64,000 nucleotides of DNA from Malania oleifera (Eukaryota > Streptophyta > Magnoliopsida > Santalales > Ximeniaceae). The position numbers and the translations under genes were made by a program. This document shows positions 24,927 to 37,260 of this stretch, piece after piece. How positions within the stretch are numbered: the first letter of the stretch is position 1; every line of letters begins with the position of its first letter. Under the pieces are notes generated by a model. It made no database searches. It was not told the DNA's origin and saw only the letters and a list, made by a program, of their open reading frames with translations. Location of the stretch: NCBI RefSeq assembly GCF_029873635.1, contig NC_080420.1, positions 55,513,457-55,577,456 on the forward strand, read 5' to 3'.

Positions 24927-27092
24927 TGTTGGAATTGGTGTGATCCCAAGAGGGGGGTGAATTGAGGTTTAAAACTTTTCAGCTAATTTAAAACATTTCA
25001 CCGATTCACCACGTATCATATCCCATTCAACATATATACGTGTGTGTGTAAAATGATTTTAACACTGAAAGCAAACATACACGTGCGCAGTATCTTATTT
25101 AAATCAAATGTGTGTATGAGAATAATTTTGATATTAAATAAACATTCATATACATGCTGAAATTAAAGTGCAGGAATTTAAATAAGATAGAAAGAGTGAC
25201 ACCAGATTTGTTATCGAGGTTCGGCCAAACTAGCCTACATCCCCACCTTGAGCATACCCCCAAGGATTCCACTATACTTGCTCACTTAACCGATGGTAGC
25301 AAAAGCCTTTTACATCCTCTCCTTACGGGGCGAGGCAAACCCCAGCTCAATTATTAGGCTGAGCCAAACTAGTCTTACTTATGGGGCTGAGACTCCCCAG
25401 TTCAATTCTGGGCTGAACCAAACCAGTCTTATTTACGGGGCTGAGACTCCTCAGTTCAATTCATGGGCTGAACCCAATCAATACATTAAAACTATTTTTG
25501 TACATGAAAATGCTTCTAAAAATACAAGTTGAGGTGTACACCTTTAAGCTCAAATAAATGCACTCTAATATGATATGCAATAATGCTCAGTAGAGTAAAG
25601 GGTTCTTACCTAAATAATATTTGCAGAAATGAAATGTATATGAAAAATGAGTATTATTGTTTTCCTATAAATATTTTTGCAAGTAAATAATATTTGGAGA
25701 AACTAGGAATTTTAAACTAAAAAGAATTTGTGCAATAAATAATTTTTCTTCCAAGAATATTTATCAAAGAAAGAACCGGGAGAAATGCAAGCAATACTCT
25801 CAAAGATTGATTTTCAAAAAGTAAATAACAAGTGAGAGTATATGCATGTAAATACAAATAAAATGCCCAAAATAAAATACTCTCTTTAAAAATGATTTTG
25901 AGATAAAACAAGTGAAAGAGAGTTGGAGAGATTTGTTTAAAATATTTTGCCCCAAAAGAATGATTTAAACAACAAAAACCTTTTTGGGGGAACTTTGATT
26001 AACAATAAATTAGAGAGAAGATTTGGGTTAATCAAAGTTGCTAATCTGGAGTTATGAGGGGGTGTTTATAGATTTTCAACAAATCTGACCGTTGAGGGAC
26101 ACGCTCGATATTTTGAAAAGGTTTAATTAAGTTTTAATGACGTTTTAGCACTTAAAAAATATTCCAACCCGAGAGCACCGGTCGACTAGGACAAGTTCGG
26201 TCAATCTAAGTTCTTGGGGTTCGGTTGACTGAGCCAAAAATGAACTGCTCATTCGATCGACCAGACATGTAAGTTTGAAGGTGATTTTTCAGTTTTGTGA
26301 GGTTCGGTCGATCGGGAATATTTGAACTAGATTTTTTGGTCAACCATGGCGTTAGGATGTCCCCCGAGGACCCTCGGTCGACCAGAGTGTTGGAGTACAT
26401 TTTGGGCTTGGTCGACCAGGTGGTCAAAAAGTGGACTCATAGGAGGTTCGGTCGACTGAGTGTATTTGAACTAAGTGAGTTCGGTCCGAATTCGGTCGAC
26501 CGAGAACTTTTGAGCTAGCAAGTTCGGTCAACCGAATCTGCACATTTAGTGCATTTCGGTCCTATTTTAAGCATTCAATCACCCATTTCAAATGATCATT
26601 CATATACGTGCATGAGTGAGTGTCTTAGGGTTATTTTTAGGTCCTTTTGAAGACACCGAAAAAATCCGGTGTCAGTCAACTGAAGTTTTCGTAAACTTTG
26701 TTTTAGCCCCGATTTTTACCCTAAAGCTATTCCAAAAACTTTGTATGATTTTAGTCTATTTAGAAAAATGTTTTTGGTGAGATGTGATGGTCCCTAGAGT
26801 CTATCTACGGTCGTTTTGAGCATTCAAACACATCATAAAGATGCATGCATTATTGCAAACCAAAGATATAGAAATTAAATGCAATTATAACAGATAAACG
26901 TCTTCTTCATCTTTTTGCTCTTTTGACTTCATGGAATGCGCTTGAGTGTATAGTCATTAAGTCTTGCAAGAATCTATCGCCGTTTCCTTATGTGTGTGTT
27001 AAATAAATGACCCTATTTACATGCTAAATACACACATAAGAAACATGTGCTTTGTCAGCATCAAAATAGAGATTAGACTCAAAAAGTCAACA
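24927..27092 (-). mobile_element. Solo copia LTR nested in the 3' LTR of D/F
   Basis: It starts TGTTGACTTTTTGAG at 27092 (minus) and ends CCAATTCCAACA at 24927. Flanks are ttaag (24922-24926) and ttagg (27093-27097). The paralogous LTR at 38130 reads straight through this point, giving an unoccupied-site comparison. GTCGAC-type motifs occupy 26175-26540. The array lies inward of the LTR start and upstream, in minus sense, of tataaac near 26066. It is the same family as the solo LTR 50199-52236. Confidence 0.87.
26175..26540 (-). promoter_or_regulatory. GTCGAC palindrome array in U3 of the solo copia LTR
   Basis: About eleven variants of cggtcgaccga lie at irregular spacing, including exact ggtcgac cores near 26180, 26377, 26411, 26448 and 26493. 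Proposed as promoter-proximal repeats from position only. Confidence 0.55.
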
Positions 27093-27414
27093 TTAGGGAA
27101 TCTTACAATATCAATGCAAAGACTCTAAAGCCAATGAGTTTTCCCACACAAGATTTATTTATTCAAATAAGTGGGAAAAACTCTAGCCTAACTCTCAAGA
27201 TAAAAATCAATTAACACAAATTTCAAATGAGAGTTAATGGCTATTTAAAATGGACCACAACTAATTTAAACACTCTTTCTAGGCTTGAATAATCAAGGAA
27301 TATGAAATAGGAGAGTATTTGGGAGTAGTATGAGCAAAATCAGATTGGAAAAATTTAGAGAGTTTTGCTTAATGATTTTTGCTAATCCACCCTTAATTAG
27401 GACAAATGAATGTG

Positions 27415-27905
27415 TATATATAGACAAGGGGGAAAAATTAGTCATTGGGGACATGCTGGTAACTTTAAAAAATGTTTTAATTATGCTTAAGAAAATTAAC
27501 CATGTTGAACTGCTCTTAACCGTTGTAAAAAATAAAATAACCCGAGAGTTTCGGGTGCCTGATCCATAGTTTGGTCGCCCGAACAGACACACTTAGAAAA
27601 GTTCTTTTTGAAGTTCTGGTGCTCGAATATGGGCTCGGTTTGCTAAACCAAAGGCGATTTCAAAAGACTGCGGTTTGGGTGCCAGGTCCTGAGTTCAGTT
27701 TGTTGAAATGCATGTATTCGGTAGCCTATGTTCGGGCTGTTGAGTTGGTGGGAAAAGTCACAATCAAGGTTCGGTCGCCCGTGAACGCTACGATCATATA
27801 GGTTCGGTCGCCCGAAGCCTAAGTCAAGTTTCTGATTTTTCCACAGTTCAGTCAACCGAGGCAAATATACTTGCCAAGTTTGGTCGCCCGAAACCTCATA
27901 GATTT
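27415..27905 (-). promoter_or_regulatory. TATA box and ggtcgcccgaac array, D/F 3' LTR
   Basis: TATATATA (27415-27422) reads the same in minus sense. Upstream of it in that sense are repeated variants of ttcgggcgaccgaac (plus: ggtcgcccgaac) near 27573, 27772, 27807 and 27884, plus weaker ones. Promoter function is inferred. Confidence 0.55.
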
Positions 27906-28216
27906 TGGGCTAAGGTCCTATATTCATGTGCATTCAAGTGTAGGGACCTAAGGGCCATTCTAGGGTCATCTGAGCTTACTTACTCTTACATGCATGATAT
28001 GCAGTGATTATTACAGACCCATTTGAAATGAAATTATTACAAACTCTATAATATTACAACAAATAATATATGTGTCGGAGTCTTCATATTTCTTCAAGTT
28101 GCTGCATGTTATAGATGTGATCCAACTTGGTATAATCCTGCACACAAACTTGATAGTCATCAAATACCAAGAGTATTTGTCATTATCAAAATCGGGAACG
28201 ATCTATAAGGTCAACA

Positions 28217-30304
28217 TTCTCCCCATTTTTTATGATTTCAAATACACCATGCAAAAGTGGGTACAACCAAGAAAGACTCTCCTTGACAATATGCATAATG
28301 TTAAAGATTTAATGGTGTAAACATTTTTCAAGTATCCAATTTTGCCTCTTCTCCCCCTTTTGGCAACAGCAAAAATGGCTATGATATATATAAAGTCATA
28401 GGCATTGAGTATAATTCATTTAGATACAAGATAGGTTTGGGAAACGTTTTAGAAATTTCAGTAGCATGCCATTTGAAAATAGAGCATTTTCCCAAAAATA
28501 CATGTATAGAATTGACCTGATTGAGTTTTAGATTAACAGTTTATCCACAACTACCAACTCGAACAGTCTAGTGTGATCAAGACATAAAATAGAAGTATAA
28601 CTTTCAATCATTCAAGAAATATAATAGCCATACAATGCAAAATGAATGACAAAGATAACCTCAGCAATTAAGCACACAAACAATAAAACTGATCATTTAA
28701 ATGATTTAAATGACATGAAAATAAGACTAGACCATAAATATACACAAACCATTGCAATTGAAACATATCATAAGACCCGTAGAAGATTTGAGTTTAAAGC
28801 ACACGACATATGATATCAAATAGTTGGTTTGAGTACAAACACAGTCTAACAAATTCGCATGCATTTACATGTGAAGTTATTGAACCATTTATGCAATTAA
28901 AAATATATGTATATAATAATAAATATATACCCCCCTTATGATATTTTCATGAAGTACTGGGGGTGCTTGCTAAAAAAGAAACTTTAATTTAAAACAAGCA
29001 AGCAACATTTTTCTAATTTGTCAATTAAGCACATACTAAAATATAACTAGAATGTGACAACCATATGGATCTTAATAATTTAACAAACAAATACAAGATC
29101 ATATGGTGACACAAGTGATAGTGGTAAACAACATATTTCACATTAAGATCTTCAATGAAGTCAATACATTTTAGCACATGCCACAAAAAGTATATCCAAG
29201 ATCTAAGCTAAACATATTGGTGAGCATATTAAGATGTCAGTATTGTCGTTCCTATAGGCCATAGATGCATAAGAGAATATATATCAAGGCATGCTATGTA
29301 GTTCATGACCCAAGAACATTCCATATCAAGTAATATTCAAGGATATTAGAAGAGCCTCAATATTTTGATACACGAAAGTGATGCATGAAGATCATTTATG
29401 CTTTTTCTATAAGGATTGAGCTTAGCTCCCCTAAACATTTTTGATAATTATGTAAGGATGAAATTTAATATTCAATTAGTTTTCACTCATATTTTCAAAA
29501 ATATTTTAACTTTTATTTTATTATAATAATCTTTAGACAAGGTTTTACTTGGGAAAATTCTAACAAAAATTCGGCAGCATGTCGTCTATAAATTGGATAT
29601 TTTCCCATAAAACATATTCCTGATAGGTTCATATAAGCAATTTATAGTTCAGTTCAAGGCACACGGGAACCTATATCTACTAATAGCATGCAATACACAT
29701 CAACTGCATCAGCCATGTAGGAGGCTTTCAATAACAAGCATGCAATCCAGTAGTAATCAACAATTCATAAATATAAAAACCATCCATAAAAAAAAATTAA
29801 TCATTCAGTACATTATGGATAGTAGTCTATAATGCTGATTTCATAAAGGCATATGAGCATAAAAGGTATAATATCAAGAGAGCATTTTAATTTATAAAAC
29901 CACGAAGAATAAAAGCTCCCCCTGAGTTATGCACTCAAATCATTTTATGTCTTTTTCATAATTTTCAAATTCTTTAGCAAAGTATTTTAATTTTTTCAAT
30001 GATTTAAACTTGGCGTTGAATGCTTTAGGCTTTAACGGACCAAAAAGTTAAAAGGAATATTCATTAAGATGATAAACCTATGTCTGCCTCTTTTCTTATG
30101 AATCTAATACATGTGAGAGACATAAGTTCAAATGGGTTTGAATTTTAAGGTTCATGCATAGGTTTCTATGAATTTTGTTCTATCATCTAGATTGAAACCT
30201 ATAACAATCATTTTTGCCTTTAAACTTATTCTGATCATGTGAAGCTCTAAATGATTTGATTGAAGTTTGAGAGCTTGGAGGAAAATTGAATACTCTTAAG
30301 AAAT
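28217..30304 (-). mobile_element. 3' noncoding spacer of gag-only copia element D/F
   Basis: The minus-strand spacer aligns with the plus-strand spacer of element E (about 34440-35540). Shared landmarks are tgcataactcagggggagc (29914-29934 here, 34802-34822 in E), gcatgcttgttattgaaagc and tggaatgttcttgggtcatg. A PPT-like run, CAAAAGGGGGAGAAGAGG, lies near 28345-28362 (minus). No open frame of size is present. The spacer stops at 30304, where element E begins in opposite orientation. Confidence 0.78.
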
Positions 30305-30599
30305 TGTTGACCTTATAGGTCACACCCAATTTTGATAATGACAAATACTTAGGTATTTAATGGTTTTCAAGTGTTTATGCAGGCTTAGATGAACATCCCA
30401 AGGAAGGACACTTGAAGCAACTAGATCACCCTGAAGACCTGTTATATTTGTAATCGTAAAGTCAATATTTGTAATATGGGTCTGTAAAAGAAACTTAGGA
30501 TGCGGTCTTTATTACCTTACCTGCACATAATGCATATTGGATATATTGTAAGCTCAAAATGACGGTAGAATGACCATAGGGGCTAAATGACCTTAGGGC

Positions 30600-31130
30600 A
30601 GTCGACCGACGCCGAATTTTTGGGACTATCTCAAAACGGCCCTTGAAAAGACCCTAGTAAGACCTTAGGTCCCAACACTCACACACATATCATATAATAT
30701 AAAGGAGTGTTGAATTTGTGCTTAAATTGAAAAATATTAGGGATTTTGTGAGAGCACGAGCGATCGAACCCTAGGAGTACAAAACTCCTCGGGCGCCCAA
30801 ATGTTGACAAGTCAACATGTTGACCAGGCTCTCGGGTGACCGACCTATAAATACACATACCTTCCCCGGGTGTTCGAACCCCTCGAAAGGGACATACCAC
30901 TTAATTGGGCGACCGAACTGTTTAGTTCAAAATGAGGCTCGGGCGACCGAACTCACGAGTTTGGGCCACCGAACGTTTGACCGGGCACCCGAAGTTATGA
31001 AGCTTTGCTACTAACTTTGATTCGGGTTGCCGAAGGGTAATACGGGCAACCAAACTATATTAAACTCCTTTTATTATTGAGTCAGGTCAGGCGATCGAAC
31101 TGAGGTTCAGCCACCTGAATCCCAGCTGGT
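30600..31130 (+). promoter_or_regulatory. Array of cgggcgaccgaac motifs in U3 of element E
   Basis: About a dozen variants lie at irregular spacing, e.g. near 30600 (gtcgaccgac), 30906 (gggcgaccgaac), 30941 (cgggcgaccgaac), 30964 and 31089. The array ends about 120 bp before the TATA box. Confidence 0.55.
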
Positions 31131-31247
31131 TAAAATTAATTTAACCATGGTAAAATAGGGTTAACTCGGACTAATTGAATTTTAATCATTTGGGACTTTT
31201 TTAATTATTCCCATTATATCCCAAATGGTTATATTTTTACCCCTGAC

Positions 31248-31255
31248 TATAAATA
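31248..31255 (+). promoter_or_regulatory. TATA box of LTR E
   Basis: TATAAATA in the middle of the LTR, downstream of the motif array and about 1.1 kb before the LTR end. A standard core promoter position for a 2-kb LTR. Confidence 0.6.
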
Positions 31256-32381
31256 TGAGTTCATTTGCATGATTAAGGTGAGATTAGCAAATTGATTAGC
31301 CAAAATATTCTCTCTTTTCAAAATACTCTTTTTGGCTAAATACTCTCAAAATCTCCACTTCCTTGATATATTTTGAGATTGTGAGAACATTTTTAGAGTG
31401 TTTGTGATTGCTATAGATTGCTAGAAACTCCCATTTGTTTGATTAATTGTTATATTTTTATTGGGGAGTTTTAGCTTAGGTTTATCCTACAGATTTGCTC
31501 ATTATAAATCTTGTGTGAGGATAAACCAAGTAAGCTTAGGATATTTGCATCTTTGTTGCAAGTGTTTAATAGCTAGATTTTTGTTGTGCAAAGATTTCTC
31601 AAACAAACAAGCAAGTATTTTCAAACTAGTATTGTGCATCTTTCATTGAGGAAAATCTTATTGAACTAGTTTGATTATCTAATTAGTATACTTGGAATAT
31701 TGATGTGCTATTGAAATACCTTGTTTAGATTCCAAGATATTGCTTGTGTTGAATACTTTTAAGCATCATTCTGATTATATTGCGATTGAGTGTTGTTTGC
31801 ACAAAACTAGCATCACTGAACTTACACTATATCCATATCATTGATGTGTATGTGAATGTGCATATTTGGGTACATATCTGCTTTACGTGAAAGCACTATT
31901 TTTATACCATCTGTTTGAGCGAATACTATTATATTTCCAGGCGTGGCCTGTGGGGGTGGTAATGTAGCCCGGTAAGGATTGTGTAGGTTGAGGTCAGCCC
32001 TGTGTTAATTGACCTAGTTGTAAAGGTTGAGTTCAGCCCTGTGCTAATTAACCTGGTTTGTTTAGGTGCCGCTCCACCCATTTATGTGAGCAATTATAGT
32101 GGTAATCCTTGTAGTTGTTAGCCAAGTCGGGGACGTAGGCACAGTTGGCTGAACCTCGATAACATATCGTGTATGTACTTTATATTCTTCACATTTTACA
32201 TTTTTACAAGTGTATGTTATAATGCACGATTTAATTTTCGCATATTATCTGTGCATTTGGGTGTGTATATATAGAAATACCCTAGGTTGAGAAATACTGT
32301 TGTTGGTTTAGCTAAACTTAGGTGATTAATTTTTAAATACCCAATTCACCCCCCTCTTGGGAATACACCAAAGCTATCAAT

Positions 32382-32394
32382 TAGTATCAGAGCC
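32382..32394 (+). other. Primer binding site of element E (initiator-Met tRNA type)
   Basis: TAGTATCAGAGCC lies two bases after the LTR end and differs from the iMet site TGGTATCAGAGCC by one base. Confidence 0.8.
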
Positions 32395-32435
32395 TCGTTG
32401 CACTAGACTTAAACGTTTTTTGCAAAAAGATCGCA

Positions 32436-33677
32436 ATGGCTCAATTTGGTGTATCCCCATTCGGTAAGGGACAGTCACCTTCTAGGCCTCTTGTATTTTT
32501 TGGAGTCAATTACACCACTTGGAAAATTAGAATGAGCATATTTATAAAATCAATGAATTGGATGGTTTGGCAGGTGATTGTTAATGGGATTTGTATGCCT
32601 TTTGATGAACATGATATTAGGATAATGCATGCGAATTCATATGCCATGGACATATTATATCTTGCATTAGATTCTGATATTTTTTTTGAGTTTATGGCAT
32701 GTCAGACTGCAAAGGATATCTGGGATGAACTCAAAAGAAAATACGGAGAATCCTAGGAGAATGAAACCACCACTCAGGATGTGGTAAATGACGGGGTTAG
32801 TGCATTAACAGAACATGAGGTATATGATTCTATCTCTGCCTCTATTGATGATTCTTGTGTTGAATGCTGTAATGTGTGTTATATTGAATCATCTATTGTA
32901 TATCATGATAATTCTGTCAGTGATGCATGCGATGATTCTCGTGAAAAATATTGCAATATATTGTATGATGAATCATCTTGTATTCCTTGTGAAAATACTG
33001 CTGTTGTGGCATGCAATGATTCATGTGAAAATTATTGTGTTAATTCATTTGATGAATCATTCGATATTCCTTGTGATAATCCTGTTGACAAAGCATGCAA
33101 TGATTCATGCAATAATTATGATATATCTTATGATGAATCATGTATTGAATTTACTGTTGAAAGCATGCCTTCCATCGTAGAACTAGAAAAGGCCTTATTT
33201 AAAATGCACAAATTTCTAGTTAGGGTGTCAAATTAGAAGACATTCTTGAAAAAGGAAAACAAAAGGTTGGCTAAACAACTAGGAGATTTAAAAGAATATC
33301 ATGCCATCCTAGAAAAGAGAAAAATTAGGAAGGTCCTGAAAATCACTTGCTTAGAAGGGAAAATGGAAAATGATTTTGAATCAACATCCAAGGTTGTAAG
33401 TGAAAAGATTAGTTTAATTAAACCCTTAGAAGTCAAAAGAAATAAATCTTTCAAAAAGGGTTCATATTATAAGTCCCACAGTCATACGTCGTCAAATAAA
33501 AATAAAACAAGTGAGCATAATCTATCACATGCATATAAATTTCGCTTATCTTGTAAAATGAAAGGGCGTATCCAACTTAGAAATGATAGAATTATAGACA
33601 AAGAAATGATGTGGGTTATTATGAAGGCAAACCCCTTAGGATCTAAGAAAGATTGGATTCTAATAGAAATTGTATAA
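32436..33677 (+). pseudogene. gag of element E, single frame with two in-frame TAG codons
   Basis: The frame opens at ATG 32436 (MAQFGVSPFGKG) and stays in register to TAA 33675-33677, about 413 codons. It is interrupted only by TAG at 32754 and TAG at 33234. Residues 25-106 fit the copia UBN2-type gag domain (ENYTTWKIRM-like start; MACQTAKDIWDELKRKYG). A 28-residue acidic, Cys-rich unit is then repeated about four times (32829-33155). The segment ELEKALFKMHKFLVRV matches a coiled-coil start also present in gag of D. The zinc knuckle expected near codons 365-375 has lost most ligands (LSCKMKGRIQLRND; compare CVLCKKKGHVKFDC in D). No protease motif follows. The gag stop and the sequence after it align with those of D. 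Confidence 0.85.
32829..33155 (+). repeat. 84-bp (28-codon) tandem repeat inside gag E
   Basis: Four units (32829-32912, 32913-32996, 32997-33080, 33081 to about 33155) encode related peptides with shared DSC/DDS...YDES...C-DN features. The exact 28-codon period keeps the frame open. The equivalent stretch of gag D is a single, non-repeated acidic segment. Confidence 0.82.
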
Positions 33678-35540
33678 ATATTTTAATCTTCCCTTAGTTC
33701 CTAGGTTTAGGGGTCGTGATGACTGTAGGCTTGGGAAGTGATTGTTGCTTAAAATGAAATTCTTAGTATACACACTCACTAAACTATCTTGTTATACTAA
33801 GACACTTTATCCACTTCCAAATGGACATGACATCTATGCCTACTACTTAATTCTAAATGTTTAACCCACACAAATATGAAAATCTTTAGTTAAGCACACA
33901 TTGTCAATTGCACAAGCTTGTGGTTTAGAGAATCCATCTCACGCTATATATCATTTAATCCTATACCCATCCTTGAACTTTATAGCCTTGAACAAGCAGC
34001 AGTCATCACTCTAGGTGTAAGCACTAGTTATTAGAAATTCCTAATATGATAAGTGCTTATTATAAGATATCCTCTTAGAATCAAAATTAGAGGCATCCAC
34101 TAGGGAATTCATATTTTATTGTTAAATCAAATTATTCCCTTTAAGTTTAAGATTTAAATCCTCTAATCTTGATTCACTTATCCCCTTCCTAGGAAATCCT
34201 TACCAAACCACGTTCATATTCGGTAAGGTCCCTTCTCTCACCAGTTGTATCCTTGCTTCATAATTATAATTATATCTAAAGGATACATACCACTGTTCAA
34301 AGAGCTGTTTTCAAAATTCATACTCTCCTAGATGCTCTTTGCACATACCTGGACATCATTACTAAGAAAGAAAACATTTTTGAAAATGTCCACTCATAAT
34401 GAATACTCTTCAAACTTAACATAAATTTTAATCCTTGAGAGTATTTAATCTACTTCATCTCACAAGCTCTCAAATCATTAAGTCATATCCTTTAGAGCTT
34501 TATGTACTTAGAGATGAGTTGAATGGCTAATATGATCGCCTAAGTCTTAATCTAGATGAATGCATAAACTTCAAGGAGACCTATGCACATGCGTTTGAAA
34601 TTCATAACCATTTCGAACTCGTGCCTCTCACACTTCATATCAATAGAGGCAATATTGGCTTATAGCTCACTTAAAGAAATATTTATTGTGACTTTTTGGT
34701 CCTCTAAGCCTATTCATCTACCGCCAAGATATAATAACTGAAAATCTTAAAACACTTGGTTAAAGAACTTGAACTATAAGAAAAAGCATAAAATGATGAA
34801 GTGCATAACTCAGGGGGAGCATCCTTCTTTGATTGTTATATTAACTAAATGCTCTCATAATCATACTACATGTTTGAATGCCTAAATGAATATCAATATT
34901 GCACTGGACTCATTCTATCCTCTGTTCTTACTGTGCATATTCTTTGATGGATAGATTATGTTTTATAAATTGTTTATACTACCTGATTGCATGCTTGTTA
35001 TTGAAAGCCTCCTACATGGCGGATGAAGTTGATGAGAATTGCATGTTGGTAGTGGATTATAGGTTCTCTCATGCTCAAATTGAATCATTTTGAATTGATT
35101 GCTTGAATCTATCAGGTTTTGGTGCATGAAAATTTGAAAAATGTCCGATTTACAGACGACATGTTGTTGAAATTTCGATAGGATTTTTCTTAAACCAAAA
35201 CCTTTTTTCAAAGATGATTATGATAATAAAAATGTTAAAATGTTTTTGAAAGGATGAGTGAAAACTTAAATAGAAATATCACACTTTCATCCTTACAGAA
35301 TCATCACATAGTTAGGGGAGCTCAGTTCCATCCCTATAGAAAGCTCATAAATGACTTATATGCATCACTTCACTTTTTGAAATATTGAGGCTTTTCTGAA
35401 AATCTCTGAGCATTATATCCCGTGCTTAAAGTTCTATGATTTGATATGGAATGTTCTTGGGTCATGAACATTATTGCATGCCTTAATATATATACTTTTA
35501 TGATGCATCTATGGTCTATAGAGACAACTATACTGATAGG
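33678..35540 (+). mobile_element. Noncoding spacer of gag-only element E
   Basis: This replaces the pol gene expected after gag. The first part aligns with the sequence after gag in D (cacttccaaatggacatgac near 33810). The later part aligns with the D/F tail (cataactcagggggagc near 34805; gaaagcctcctacatggc near 35001). Short frames of 64-82 codons exist but are not shared as frames between copies. The 3' LTR is missing: homology to E ends near 35540, where D sequence begins in the opposite orientation. Confidence 0.75.
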
Positions 35541-35877
35541 GGTAAGTAGAGTTGATTAATCAGAGTATGCTTAACGCTAGATTTTCATAATTAAGTATGA
35601 GTTAAGCATTTAAAATTAAATACTAGAAAAACATGCCAAGTCCATTTGGAAGTGGATTTTAATTAAGCTATAGCCAATGATTTCATCTTTAACCGATGAA
35701 TATATGCATTAAGTTCAGATTTGTTATATACTTGGATTTGTAGATTGACTTGATTCTCAAATGATCTTAGTATACTAAAGGTGGAATGAATATGCTAAGA
35801 TTTGACATTTTAGTGATGAACCACTTTGTAGGCCAATAGACATCACTCCCCCAAAACCTAGAACCTAAGGAAAGCAT
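35541..35877 (-). mobile_element. Start of the noncoding spacer after gag D
   Basis: On the minus strand this follows the gag stop directly. It contains cacttccaaatggac, then ttctagtatttaa and ttaactcatac, parallel to E at about 33810-33870. It breaks off at the tail-to-tail junction with E. Confidence 0.75.
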
Positions 35878-37217
35878 TTATGTAACTCCAATTGGAATTT
35901 GTTCCTCCTTAAGTTCTAATGAGTTTCCTTTCTTTACAACCCATACCATTTTTCTATCTTTGAGTCTTGATGGGTTAGGATTAGGTGGTACTTTGACTCT
36001 CTAGACCTGTTTGCATTTTACACCTTTCCTTTTAAACGGACAGTCAAATTTTACGTGTCCCTTCTTTTTACATAAGACGCATATGGTGTGAGTATACGGA
36101 CTAGAGGAGGTAGTAGCATAATGTTTAGATTCTCTTACGAAGTACCCCATGTATAGGTTCTTCCTTTTCTTATTTTTAATCCCATTAAAACCTATACCTT
36201 CTTTGTCTAAGGTCATCTTTTGTGAGCGTAGAAGCTTGTGTAAGTTTTCTTTGCCCCTAGTAAATGTATGAATGATTTTGGCTTGGTCCTCAATTTTTCT
36301 TTCTAGGCCTTGAGTTTTTGAATCTTTCTAGTCTTTGAAAACACCTTGTAATTTTATGAATTCATTGGATATTGTGTTTGGTTTACACTCAAGTTCTGAA
36401 ATGAGAAGATTTTTTTTATTACCACTTGAAATTTGAGATCTTAAGGCATTCAACTCTTTTTCCAATTTTTCATTCTTGTTTACTAAATATTTGATTTTGA
36501 AATCATTTTCCCTTTCAACAAGAATTTTTTATTCAAGTTCTTTCAACGATGCCTTATTCTTTTTTTTTTTCAACACAGTATAGCGTTAAAGTACTTTAAC
36601 AAGAAACTTATGAGTTCTAACATATTCAACTTGCAATTCCTCATAAGGTTGCATGCTTTCACTACCATAACTATCACATGATTCAGTATCAGATGCATCA
36701 TTCAAATCAACACAGGAATCATTACCAGGTTTATGTAATAAAATATAAGGAGACAAGTTTACCTCATCATCAGTTAGAGCTACGAAGCACAGTTTACCTC
36801 TTTCAAGATCTGTAGAGCTTGAGTCACAAGGAGTGATCACCTTTTCCTGCGTAGTTGCTCCATATGTTCTTTCAAGTTCCTCCCATATCTCCTTTGCACT
36901 ATTACATGCCATAACCTTATAGAGAATATTAGTATCTAAAGCATGTAGTAAGGTGTTCCTGGCATCAAAGTTTACTTGCATTAGGTTCCAATCATTATCA
37001 TTCAGATCAAATTCAGACTTAGGAACATCAATACAATCAATGATTTTTACAAGCACAATATTTCCATGGTTAATAACTTTCTAGAACCTCCAATTTAAGG
37101 CTTTAACAAATATGGTCATCCTAAATTTCCATATAGCAAAAATTTCACCACAAAACACTAGAGGGTTCGTAACTAACCTTCCCTCACATGAAGGGGATGC
37201 ACCAACACAAGCATCAT
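35878..37217 (-). pseudogene. gag of gag-only copia element D/F
   Basis: The minus-strand relic begins near ATG 37217-37212 and ends at TAA 35880-35878. Recognisable parts in order are FAIWKFRMTIF (about 37125), a UBN2-type region ending MACNSAKEIWEELERTYG (about 36865), and an acidic linker with DDEVN and SDTESCDS (36700-36650). Then come YEELQVEYVRTHKFLVKV (about 36630-36590), a coiled-coil-like stretch with frameshifts (36560-36240), and an intact zinc knuckle CVLCKKKGHVKFDC (about 36095-36050; CX2CX4HX4C). The C-terminus ends QIPIGVT. At least three frame breaks lie between 37217 and 36200. No protease, integrase or RT sequence follows. The layout matches SIRE/Maximus-type gag. Confidence 0.82.
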
Positions 37218-37260
37218 GATCTTTTTACTAACTAACTGTTAAGTCTAAGTGACAGGGTTT

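Larger units (their letters stand above)
24063..28216 (-). mobile_element. 3' LTR of gag-only copia element D/F, split by a solo LTR
   Basis: The LTR is bounded by tgttagctttgg (24063) and ctataaggtcaaca (28216); net length is about 1.98 kb once the insert at 24927-27097 is removed. It aligns with 37271-41220, which lacks that insert. The U3 carries ggtcgcccgaac-type motifs (27545-27895) beside a TATA at 27415-27422 (minus sense). The inner flank at 28217 reads as a PPT (TGGGGAGAA on minus). The left flank is cccta; its partner cannot be tested because the far LTR of this element is truncated. Confidence 0.83.
30305..32379 (+). mobile_element. 5' LTR of gag-only copia element E
   Basis: It runs from TGTTGACCTTATAGG to CCAAAGCTATCA and is directly followed by a PBS and a gag frame, so it is a 5' LTR. 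U3 has a block of cgggcgaccgaac motifs, then TATAAATA at 31248-31255. R-U5 contains the segment ggtgccgctccaccc (about 32065), which matches the reverse of the gtggagcg block in the other copia LTRs. It resembles the D/F LTRs in layout but differs in many positions. It sits directly against the D/F spacer. Confidence 0.87.

Noticed and set aside
26175-31130. GTCGAC motif arrays as a CRISPR-like array
   Set aside because: Spacing is irregular, units are degenerate and only 10-14 bp, and the arrays sit in LTR promoters of a plant genome.
32815-33180. 121-codon Met/Ile-rich frame overlapping gag E
   Set aside because: It is the shifted reading of the 84-bp tandem repeat. The register that matches gag D is the other one.
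34899-35211. Frames of 64 and 82 codons in the spacer of element E
   Set aside because: They are not kept as open frames in the matching D/F spacer, so the spacer is treated as noncoding.
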